Source: a bacterium YEK0313 | GTDB lineage: Bacteria; Pseudomonadota; Alphaproteobacteria; Rhizobiales; Phreatobacteraceae | Assembly: GCA_000751295.2 (NCBI GenBank) | Contig: CCMO02000001.1 | Location: 4,926,615 to 4,990,614 of the forward strand | DNA length: 64,000 nt | Reading direction: 5' to 3' | Shown: piece by piece, positions 57,327 through 64,000 of the stretch | Layout of the letters: every line of letters starts with the position of its first letter | How positions within the stretch are numbered: position 1 is the stretch's first letter | Notes under the pieces: generated by a model | The model's database searches: none | Seen by the model: the letters and a program-made list of their open reading frames with translations, nothing else | Told to the model about the DNA's origin: nothing | Made by a program: the position numbers and the translations under genes

Positions 57327-58142
57327 TCACCGCCGTCCCGGCCCCTGTCCGGCCAGCGTTTCGCCGATGCGGGCCGCCGCCCGCCGCAGGTCGTCGGCGA
57401 TCTGCTCCATGCGCGCCTGCGACATGCGCTTGACGATGCCGGCGCAGGTCAGGGCCGCGAAGGCCTCGCCCTGGCCGATCCGGATGACCACCGAGAGAGC
57501 GCGCGTGCCGGGCACGAGACCGCGGTCGCGCACCGCATAGCCGAGGCGGCGTGCCTCGCCGACCCAGCGCGCCGCCGCATCGAGGCCGGCACCGTAGCTG
57601 GCAAGGCGCGGCGCGTTCTGGCCGAGGATGGCAAGTGCCTCCTCCTCGCTCATGGCCGCGAGCAAAGCGAGGCCGGAGCTGCTGACGCCGAGCGGCCGCC
57701 GGTCGCCGACGCCGAGCGGCAGGACCTGGACCGGATAGTCGCCGAGCCGGCGCGCCACGCAGACCGTGTCGAGGCCGGTGCGCTGGGTCAGGAACAGCGT
57801 GTCGCCGATGCTGCGGCCGAGCACATCGAGCAGCGGCCCGGCGACATCGACGAGCGGCGAGCGCCGCGGCCGCGACAGGGCGAGCAGCTGGATCTGCTCG
57901 CCCACCGCGTAGCGCCGGGTCTGCGGCTTCTGCTCGACCAGGCCCTCCTCGATCAGGGCGAAGAGGATCCGCCGGGCGGTCGGGCGCGTCAGTCCGGTGA
58001 GGTTCGCCACCTCGGTCAGGCCGTAGCCCGCCTCGCGCGCCATGGCGAGGACGCGCAGCACCCCGATGGCCCGGTGAATGCTCTGCGTGCCGCGCCGGTC
58101 GTCGGCGCTCTCGGTCGTCGTGGGCGTTTCGGTCGGGGCCAT
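57327..58142 (-). CDS. IclR-family regulator
   Basis: A 271-residue regulator with an N-terminal winged helix (SIHRAIGVLRVLAMAREAGYG, then VANLTGLTRPTARRILFAL) and a C-terminal effector domain (about 90-250). It is divergent from the FAH-family gene with a palindrome between them. IclR proteins usually control aromatic or C2 catabolism, so it is the likely regulator of the 58278-62925 operon. The inducer is unknown. Confidence 0.92.
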   Translation of the reverse strand: MAPTETPTTTESADDRRGTQSIHRAIGVLRVLAMAREAGYGLTEVANLTGLTRPTARRILFALIEEGLVEQKPQTRRYAVGEQIQLLALSRPRRSPLVDVAGPLLDVLGRSIGDTLFLTQRTGLDTVCVARRLGDYPVQVLPLGVGDRRPLGVSSSGLALLAAMSEEEALAILGQNAPRLASYGAGLDAAARWVGEARRLGYAVRDRGLVPGTRALSVVIRIGQGEAFAALTCAGIVKRMSQARMEQIADDLRRAAARIGETLAGQGPGRR

Positions 58143-58166
58143 GGCTGCGCCGTATCATGATGCATG

Positions 58167-58179
58167 TCCACAATGTGGA
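58167..58179. promoter_or_regulatory. Palindrome TCCACA-A-TGTGGA (likely IclR site)
   Basis: A perfect 6-bp inverted repeat around one base, 25 bp from the IclR start and 99 bp from the FAH start. IclR-family operators are short palindromes of this form. Confidence 0.55.
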
Positions 58180-58277
58180 AGCTTTCCGGCGAATTCAATT
58201 GCCGCCGCACGTCACGGCGCGAGGATCGCGGCCGACAGGAACAGGCCGGCCGCGATCGCGCCGGAGGGAGGATCGAC

Positions 58278-59135
58278 ATGAAGCTTGCGAGCTACCGGCA
58301 TGGCGGCGCCGACCGCTTCGGCGCTGTGGTCGGGACCGGCATCGTCGATCTCGGCGCACGGCTGAAGGATTTCGCCACCCTGAGGGACGCGATCGCCGCT
58401 GGCGCCGCCGCACGCCTGCGCGCGGTCGCGGAGACGGCCTCGGCCGATCACGCGCTGGCCGAGGTCGAGCTGCAGATCCCGGTCACGGCGCCGGAAAAGA
58501 TCTGGTGCATCGGCGTCAACTATGCCGACCGCAATGCCGAATATAAGGACGGCTCGCAGCCGCAGAGCTATCCGAGCCTGTTCTGCCGCACCCCGTCCTC
58601 CCTTGTCGGCCATGGCGTCCCGCTCGAGCGCCCGAAAGTGTCGCGCCAGCTCGACTACGAGGGCGAGATCGTCATGGTGATCGGCCGCGGCGGCCGGCAC
58701 ATCCGGCGCGAGGACGCGCTCGGCCATATCTTCGGCTTCAGCCTGTGCAACGAGGGCAGCGTGCGCGACTGGCTGCACCACGCCAAGTTCAACGTCACCC
58801 AGGGCAAGAATTTCGACCGCTCCGGCTCGATCGGCCCCTGGATCGTGACATCCGACGAATTCGACCTCGCAAAGCCGCTCGAACTGACGACCCGGGTCAA
58901 TGGCGAAATCCGCCAGCACGACAATACCGGCCGCCTGATGTTCCCGTTCGACGCTCTCATCGCCTACCTCTCGACCTTCGCCACCCTGAAGCCCGGCGAC
59001 ATGATCGTGACCGGCACGCCGACCGGCGCCGGTGTCCGCTTCGACCCGCCGCGATGGCTCGTTCCCGGCGACGTCGTCGAAGTCGAGGTGCCGGGCATCG
59101 GCACGCTCCGCAACGGCGTCGTCGACGAAGCCTGA
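58278..59135 (+). CDS. Fumarylacetoacetate hydrolase-family protein
   Basis: A 285-residue FAH-fold enzyme. KIWCIGVNYADRNAE, the metal-binding LDYEGEIVMVIG (two Glu), GFSLCNEGSVRDW, and ITSDEFDLAKPLEL-like TSDEFDL follow in order; VTGTPTGAGV is near the end. The family includes oxaloacetate decarboxylases, acylpyruvases and 5-carboxymethyl-2-hydroxymuconate isomerases. It begins the operon, with a GGAGGGAGGA site before ATG 58278. The exact C-C bond acted on cannot be told. Confidence 0.88.
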   Translation: MKLASYRHGGADRFGAVVGTGIVDLGARLKDFATLRDAIAAGAAARLRAVAETASADHALAEVELQIPVTAPEKIWCIGVNYADRNAEYKDGSQPQSYPSLFCRTPSSLVGHGVPLERPKVSRQLDYEGEIVMVIGRGGRHIRREDALGHIFGFSLCNEGSVRDWLHHAKFNVTQGKNFDRSGSIGPWIVTSDEFDLAKPLELTTRVNGEIRQHDNTGRLMFPFDALIAYLSTFATLKPGDMIVTGTPTGAGVRFDPPRWLVPGDVVEVEVPGIGTLRNGVVDEA

Positions 59136-59169
59136 TCTCTCCCGCAGCCCGCAACCGGACCGACCTTCC

Positions 59170-59973
59170 ATGCTGTCGAACGACGAAATCACGGCCGCCG
59201 CCCACGGCCTCGACGAGGCCGAGCGCTCGGGCATCCAGATGCGCCAGCTGAGCCTTGCTCATCCCGGCCTGACCATCGACGACGCCTATCGGGTACAGAG
59301 CGCCTGGATCGACCTGAAGCTCGGCGCGGGCCGGCGCATCAGGGGCCGCAAGATCGGCCTCACCTCCAAGGCGATGCAGAGCGCGGTCAATATCGGCGAG
59401 CCCGACTATGGCGTGCTGCTCGACGACATGTTCTGGCAGGACGGCGGGGTCGTCGCCACCGACCGGTTCGTGCAGCTGCGCGCCGAGGCCGAGCTCGCCT
59501 TCGTGCTGAAGCAGCGCATTGCAGGCCCCGACTGCACGCTCTTCGACGTGCTCAACGCGACCGACTATGTGGTGCCGGCCATCGAGATCCTCGACGCGCG
59601 CATCGAGCGGGTCGACCGCGCGACCGGCGCGACACGCAAGGTGGTCGACACGATCGCCGACAATGCCGCCAATTGCGGCATCGTCATCGGCGGGCGGCCG
59701 TTCCGGCCCGACACGACAGACCTGCGCTGGGTCTCGGTGATCCTCTCGCGCAACGGCCAGGTGGAGGAAACCGGGGTTGCCGCCGGCGTGCTCAACAACC
59801 CCGCCAACGGCATCGTCTGGCTCGCCAACCGCCTGAGCCGGCACGGCATCGCGCTGGAGCCCGGCCAGGTGATCCTGTCCGGCTCCTTCGTGCGGCCGGT
59901 GGATTGCCGGAAGGGCGACACGCTGCAGGCCGACTACGGCCCGTTCGGCACCGTTTCCTGCCATTTCGCCTGA
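59170..59973 (+). CDS. hpaH: 2-oxo-hept-4-ene-1,7-dioate hydratase (HpaH-like)
   Basis: A 267-residue protein, the same length as HpaH. GRKIGLTSKAMQ, ISEPDYG-like IGEPDYGVLLDDMF, TLFDVLNATDYVVPAIEILDAR, DTIADNAANCG and GVAAGVLNNPANG are all near-diagnostic of HpaH, which hydrates the dienoic acid in homoprotocatechuate catabolism using Mg. Other hpa genes (D, E, F, I) are not in the window, so the true substrate may differ. It lies 34 bp after the FAH gene. Confidence 0.85.
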   Translation: MLSNDEITAAAHGLDEAERSGIQMRQLSLAHPGLTIDDAYRVQSAWIDLKLGAGRRIRGRKIGLTSKAMQSAVNIGEPDYGVLLDDMFWQDGGVVATDRFVQLRAEAELAFVLKQRIAGPDCTLFDVLNATDYVVPAIEILDARIERVDRATGATRKVVDTIADNAANCGIVIGGRPFRPDTTDLRWVSVILSRNGQVEETGVAAGVLNNPANGIVWLANRLSRHGIALEPGQVILSGSFVRPVDCRKGDTLQADYGPFGTVSCHFA

Positions 59974-59986
59974 GGGAGAGCGACAC

Positions 59987-60373
59987 GTGACCAGGCGCCA
60001 GAGCATCTATGTCGACGGCTTCGGCCACAAGAACCCGGTCCCCGCCGCCTGCCGGCTGGGCACCATCGTGACGTCGGGCATCATCTACGGCCTCGACCCG
60101 GCGACCGGCCGGCCGGCGCCGACGCTCGATGAACAATGCGCCTTGATGTTCGCGCACATCAGGGCGGTGATGGCGGCGGCCGGCGGCTCGACCGACGACA
60201 TCATCAAGCTCACCATCTGGATGGCCGACCGCAGCCAGCGCGAGGCGGTCAACCGCGAATGGCTCGCCATGTTCCCGGATCCGGCGACACGGCCGGCACG
60301 CCAGGCCATGGCGGCCGAACTCGACGGCGGCAAGCTCGTCCAGTGCGACTTCATGGCGGTGCTGCCGGCATGA
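59987..60373 (+). CDS. RidA-family protein
   Basis: A 128-residue chorismate-mutase-like trimer subunit of the YjgF/RidA family starting at GTG 59987. NPVPAACRLGTIVTSG and LVQCDFMAVLP are typical. The usual C-terminal active-site Arg region is replaced by ELDGGKLVQCD, so it may be a specialised member such as a 2-aminomuconate deaminase relative. It lies 13 bp after hpaH and overlaps the next gene by ATGA. Confidence 0.85.
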   Translation: MTRRQSIYVDGFGHKNPVPAACRLGTIVTSGIIYGLDPATGRPAPTLDEQCALMFAHIRAVMAAAGGSTDDIIKLTIWMADRSQREAVNREWLAMFPDPATRPARQAMAAELDGGKLVQCDFMAVLPA

Positions 60374-60999
60374 CCGCGCCCCCGACCATCGCGATCGCGG
60401 CGGCCGATCTCGGCGCCGAGGCAAGCTACCGGTTGCTGACCGGCCTCGTCGTGCCCCGGCCGATCGCCTGGGTCACCACGCTCGGCCCTGGCGGCAGGGT
60501 CAACCTCGCCCCGTTCAGCCACTTCACCTTCGTCTCGCCGAAACCGCCCATGCTGGCGATCAGCGTCGGACAGAAGGCCGGCGTCTACAAGGACACCGCG
60601 CGCAACATCATGGCGCACGAAGAGTTCGTCGTGCACATCGCCGACCGGCCGCTGATCCGCGAGGTACACGAGAGCGCCGTCGAGCATCCGCCCGAGGTGA
60701 GTGAGGCCGACCTGCTCGGTCTCGCCGTCACGCCCGGTCGCGACGTCGCCGTGCCGCGGCTGACGATCGCGCCCGTCGCCATGGAATGCCGGCTGCGCCA
60801 CGTCATGGAATTCGGCGAGACGCGCAGCCGCCTGATGGTCGGCGAGGTTCTGTCCTTCCACTTGCGCGAGGGGCTGCTCACCGACGGCAAGGTCGAGACG
60901 CGCAAGCTCGACCCGATCTGCCGTCTGGCCGGGCCGAACTACGCGACCCTCGGCGAGATCGTCACCATGGCCGCCATTCACCAGACCTCGAAATCCTGA
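60370..60999 (+). CDS. Flavin reductase-like split-barrel protein
   Basis: A 209-residue FMN-binding split-barrel protein. The family signature LVVPRPIAWVTTLGPGGRVN is followed by NLAPFSHFTFVSPKPPM, and the GAKGCVYKDT-like GVYKDTARNI contacts FMN. It belongs to the DIM6/NTAB group, which includes reductases for two-component monooxygenases; no oxygenase partner is present here. It overlaps the RidA stop, so translation is probably coupled. Confidence 0.88.
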   Translation: MTAPPTIAIAAADLGAEASYRLLTGLVVPRPIAWVTTLGPGGRVNLAPFSHFTFVSPKPPMLAISVGQKAGVYKDTARNIMAHEEFVVHIADRPLIREVHESAVEHPPEVSEADLLGLAVTPGRDVAVPRLTIAPVAMECRLRHVMEFGETRSRLMVGEVLSFHLREGLLTDGKVETRKLDPICRLAGPNYATLGEIVTMAAIHQTSKS

Positions 61000-61025
61000 G
61001 CCATCCGGACGGGAGCCCCGAACAT

Positions 61026-61898
61026 ATGCCCACCTACCTGCCTTTCGACCCGGCGCCCCGGCCGCCGCGACGGCCGCTGCCGGCGCTCGCCTGCGACAGC
61101 CAGTTCCATGTTCTCGGCCCGGCCGACCGCTATCCGATCCGGCCCGGCGCGGTCTACGAAATGCCCACCGCCACCATCGAGACCGCGCTGAAGCTGCATC
61201 GCACGCTCGGCGTCAGCCGCGGCGTCATCGTCCAGCCGACCACCTATGGCGGCGATCACCGCGTCACGCTCGACGGGCTGAAGCTGGCCGGCCCGAACTA
61301 TCGCGGCTGCGCCAATGCGGCGGTCTTCACCGAGCGCGACGAAGCCTATCTCGCCGAGCTCGACAAGGCCGGCGTGAAGGGCGCGCGCTTCACCCGCCAG
61401 GGCCTCGGCATCGCCTTCGACAGGCGCGCCTTCGATCGCACGATCGGGCTCGTCCGCGAGCTCGGCTGGTACGTCAAGATCCAGCCCGAGGTCGAAGGCG
61501 TCATCGGCAATATCGCCGATTTCGAGACGCTCGACCTGCCGATCCTGATCGACCATATGGGCCGGCCCGACCCCACCCTCGGCCGCGCCGATCCGAGCCT
61601 TGCCAAGGTCCTGGACCTGCTCGCGCGCGGCAATGTCTGGGTGATGCTGTCGCTGACCGAGAAGATCTCGCGCGCCGGCGCGCCCTGGCACGACGTCGTG
61701 CCGGTCGTCCGGGCGCTCGTCGAAGCCGCGCCTGACCGCATCGTCTGGGGCAGCGACTGGCCGCACCCGGTCTCCACCCGCCAGCCGCCGAACGAGGGCG
61801 CGCTGCTCGACTTCCTGTTCGACGCGACGCTCGACGCGGCCGAGCGCCAGGCGATCCTGGTCGACAATCCCGCCCGGCTCTTCGGCTTCGGCGCCTGA
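61026..61898 (+). CDS. Amidohydrolase-2 family lactonase/hydrolase
   Basis: A 290-residue TIM-barrel protein. The metal region ACDSQFHVLGP has Gln-x-His rather than His-x-His, as in the LigI/sulfomuconolactone hydrolase branch that works with few or no metals. ILIDHMGRPD and VWGSDWPHP carry the later His and Asp. I expect lactone or decarboxylase-type chemistry on a ring-cleavage product. The start is ATG 61026, 26 bp after the flavin reductase. Confidence 0.88.
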   Translation: MPTYLPFDPAPRPPRRPLPALACDSQFHVLGPADRYPIRPGAVYEMPTATIETALKLHRTLGVSRGVIVQPTTYGGDHRVTLDGLKLAGPNYRGCANAAVFTERDEAYLAELDKAGVKGARFTRQGLGIAFDRRAFDRTIGLVRELGWYVKIQPEVEGVIGNIADFETLDLPILIDHMGRPDPTLGRADPSLAKVLDLLARGNVWVMLSLTEKISRAGAPWHDVVPVVRALVEAAPDRIVWGSDWPHPVSTRQPPNEGALLDFLFDATLDAAERQAILVDNPARLFGFGA

Positions 61899-61929
61899 CA
61901 CGACAACAAGCATCATCCGGAGGAAACCC

Positions 61930-62925
61930 ATGTGGAGAATGGCTTCGACCGCCCTGCTGGCGGCAGCGTTCGCAACCGGCCTCGCGCCCGGCCCGGCGGC
62001 GGCCCAGGCGTCGGCCCCGTCACAAGCCTGGCCGAACCGGGCCGTGCGGCTGATCGTGCCCTATGCCGCCGGCGGCAATGTCGACGTCGCCGCGCGCATT
62101 CTCGCCGAGAAGCTGCAGCAGGAGCTCGGCCAGCCCTTCGTCATCGAGAACAAGCCGGGCGCCGGCGGGCTCATCGGCAGCGAGACGGTCGCCCGCGCCG
62201 AACCCGACGGCTACACGCTCCTGATCGGCGCCAACGGGCCGATCCTGTTCGCGCCCGAAATGGGCACGCGCCGGGCCTATGAATGGCGCCGCGACTTCAT
62301 TCCGGTCAGCACGGTGACGCTGACCCCGCTCGTCCTGCAGGTGCATCCCGACCTGCCGGCCAAGTCCATGGCCGAATTTCTCGCGCTGGCGCGCACCCGC
62401 CAGCCACCGCTCACCATGGCCTCGCCCGGTCCCGGCACCACCAACCACCTGATGTCGGAGCTGATGCAGTCGAAGCTCGGCGTGACCTGGATGACCGTGC
62501 AGTATCGCGGCAACGCCCCGGCGACCAACGACCTCGTCGGCGGCCATGTCCAGTTCAACCTCGACCAGCTGTCGGTGGCCCTGCCGTTCCTGAAGGACAA
62601 CCGCACGCGCGCCCTTGCCGTGACCGGTCCGCAGCGCCTCGCCGAGCTGCCCGACGTGCCGACCTTCACCGAGCTCGGCTACGGCGAGATCGACGGCCAG
62701 ACCTTCACCGGCCTGATGGCGCCGGCGGCGACGCCCGAGCCGGTGATCCGCCGCCTGCACGAGACGGTGATCCGCATTCTCAACGACGCCCAGGTCAAGG
62801 CGCGCTTCGCCGAGCTCGGCGCGCAGTCGGCGCCGATGGGCCGGGACGCGTTCCGCGCCTATCTGGAGCGCGAGGACCAGACCTGGATCCCGCTGATCCG
62901 TCGCCTCGACATCCGCTCGCAATAG
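61930..62925 (+). CDS. Bug-family (TctC) solute-binding protein
   Basis: A 331-residue periplasmic receptor. Signal peptide 1-26 (ending GPAAAQA). The conserved RLIVPYAAGGNVDVAAR segment and VIENKPGAGGLIGSE and YTLLIG are Bug hallmarks. Bug proteins bind carboxylates and usually serve tripartite tricarboxylate transporters, whose TctA/TctB genes are absent here. It ends the operon and probably binds the acid degraded by it. RBS GGAGGAAA precedes ATG 61930. Confidence 0.93.
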   Translation: MWRMASTALLAAAFATGLAPGPAAAQASAPSQAWPNRAVRLIVPYAAGGNVDVAARILAEKLQQELGQPFVIENKPGAGGLIGSETVARAEPDGYTLLIGANGPILFAPEMGTRRAYEWRRDFIPVSTVTLTPLVLQVHPDLPAKSMAEFLALARTRQPPLTMASPGPGTTNHLMSELMQSKLGVTWMTVQYRGNAPATNDLVGGHVQFNLDQLSVALPFLKDNRTRALAVTGPQRLAELPDVPTFTELGYGEIDGQTFTGLMAPAATPEPVIRRLHETVIRILNDAQVKARFAELGAQSAPMGRDAFRAYLEREDQTWIPLIRRLDIRSQ

Positions 62926-62956
62926 CCGGCGGTGCGGCCAAAGGCGAAATCCCGGT

Positions 62957-63880
62957 TCAAGGCCGGCGCGCCAGCGCATCGTCGAAGCCGCGGCAGAAGG
63001 CCGCCGCGGCATCCACGGCGACGGCGGCGACGAGCTGGGCCAGGCGCGTCCCGGCCGTCGGCAGATAGAGCGCCGCATAGGAGGTCGGCGGGAAAACCGG
63101 CGTCACGGTCAGCAGGCACAGCGAGCCCTCGGCAAGCTCGCGCTGCACCGTGACCGGTGGCAGCACCGTGATGCCGATGCCGGCAACGGCCATGCCCACC
63201 GTCGTCGCCAGCGAGTTCGAACGGTGCAGGACAGGCTCCTCGGCCCCGTGCCCGGCGAAATAGTCGACCAACCTGACATCGTTCAGGCTGCCCGCCTCGT
63301 AGGAGATGATCGGATAGCCTGCCAGATCCTCCGGAGTAAGCACCTCGCCGAGGTCGTGGCGCAGGAGATCAGGGCTCGCCACCCAGGCCATGCCGAGCGT
63401 GCAGAGGTCGACGACGCGGAACATGCCGGCGTCTGACGGCGTCACGACGAAGGCGATGTCGAGCTCGCCGGCTTCCAGCTTGCGCCGCAGCACGGCACCG
63501 GCATCGGTCACCACGGTGAAGCGGATGTCGGGAAACTGCGCCTTCAGCGTCGCGGAGATTCGCGGCAGCAGCGCGATCGCCATGCTTGGCGGCAGGCCGA
63601 GCCGCACCGAACCCCTGACGGCCTGCGACGGATCCAGCCGCTCGATCAGCGCCGTGTAGCGGGCCACGATGTCGCGCGCCTCATCGACAAAGATCGCCCC
63701 TTGCCGGGTCGTGCTGACCTCGCGGCTGTCGCGCTCGAACAGCTTGAAGCCGAGCTCCTGCTCCATCGCCGCGATACGGTTGGAGATCGCCGCCGCGGTG
63801 ATGTTCAGGCGTTCGGCGGTCGCCCGGAAGTTGCGCAGCTCGGCGAGCCGGATGGCGGTTTCAAGAAAGCGGATGTTCAT
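62957..63880 (-). CDS. LysR-family regulator
   Basis: A 307-residue regulator. RFLETAIRLAELRNFRATAERL and ITAAAISNRIAAMEQELGFKLF form the winged helix, followed by RDSREVSTTRQGAIFVDEA. The effector domain starts near residue 90. It is convergent with the Bug gene; its divergent partner would lie beyond the right edge, so its target is not visible. Confidence 0.9.
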   Translation of the reverse strand: MNIRFLETAIRLAELRNFRATAERLNITAAAISNRIAAMEQELGFKLFERDSREVSTTRQGAIFVDEARDIVARYTALIERLDPSQAVRGSVRLGLPPSMAIALLPRISATLKAQFPDIRFTVVTDAGAVLRRKLEAGELDIAFVVTPSDAGMFRVVDLCTLGMAWVASPDLLRHDLGEVLTPEDLAGYPIISYEAGSLNDVRLVDYFAGHGAEEPVLHRSNSLATTVGMAVAGIGITVLPPVTVQRELAEGSLCLLTVTPVFPPTSYAALYLPTAGTRLAQLVAAVAVDAAAAFCRGFDDALARRP

Positions 63881-64000
63881 GCCGTCCTGCCGCCCGGTTC
63901 CGACACGGGCTGAAGCCCCGGTGGCGCGGCGCCGATGTTCGCCCGATCACCGGCCGACGGCAATGGCCAATTCCCACGCCGGGTGGCCGCCGTGCCGGGT

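Overview
This is a high-GC chromosomal window from an alphaproteobacterium, most likely of the Hyphomicrobiales (Rhizobiales). That placement rests on an RpoH-type heat-shock sigma factor, a serC-serA pair with a structured leader, Omp25/31-type beta-barrel proteins behind full CtrA boxes, a GTTC-N7-GTTC SOS box, DUF3297 and MuiA-family proteins, and the conserved gene order ruvC-ruvA-ruvB-ybgC-tolQRAB-pal-cpoB-tilS-ftsH-glmM. The species cannot be named from the sequence alone.

Layout. 1-5651: a tight minus-strand operon joining a nitrilase-fold hydrolase, a long PLP-dependent Orn/Lys/Arg-type decarboxylase, an ATP-grasp ligase and a C45 (N-terminal nucleophile) acyltransferase or hydrolase that runs off the left edge. 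This is the best candidate for an undescribed pathway. 6398-6817: a T4 endonuclease V-like DNA glycosylase. 7069-9519: a small decayed integrative element in the 3' end of tRNA-Glu, with 51-bp att repeats, candidate integrase arm sites, a ComEC-like metallo-beta-lactamase-fold cargo gene, and an integrase stub joined to an RNase HI fragment. 9618-23677: housekeeping genes (RluA, rpoH, purA, muiA, serA, serC, an ABC-F ATPase) plus one conserved envelope protein split by a frameshift. 23997-26283: two Omp25/31-like proteins, each behind a CtrA box. 26454-36121: glmM, then accessory genes (PAP2 phosphatase, DUF3297, tandem Tat-exported Gly-rich proteins, crotonase, LysR, aldo/keto reductase, c-di-GMP phosphodiesterase).

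36283-41201: ftsH, tilS, cpoB and pal. 41681-48379: an accessory insertion (two MarR regulators with clear palindromic operators, an alpha/beta hydrolase, an intact IS630 element, a large secreted esterase-like protein and a MATE exporter) separating pal from tolB. 48489-57292: tolB, tolA, tolR, tolQ, a TauE/SafE permease, ybgC, ruvB, ruvA, a Tag-like DNA glycosylase and ruvC. The SOS box lies ahead of the glycosylase-ruvAB genes. 57327-62925: an IclR regulator facing a catabolic operon (FAH-family hydrolase, HpaH-type hydratase, RidA, flavin reductase, amidohydrolase, Bug-type binding protein). A convergent LysR gene follows.

How the genes work together. The Tol-Pal, CpoB, FtsH and GlmM genes serve envelope integrity and division, and their ancestral order is still visible although broken by two insertions of about 7-9 kb. 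RuvABC and the glycosylase form a DNA-repair group. The two flanks (1-5.6 kb and 57-63 kb) are metabolic operons whose substrates are unknown. Frameshifts were inferred by reading adjacent frames by eye; they could be true decay or assembly errors.
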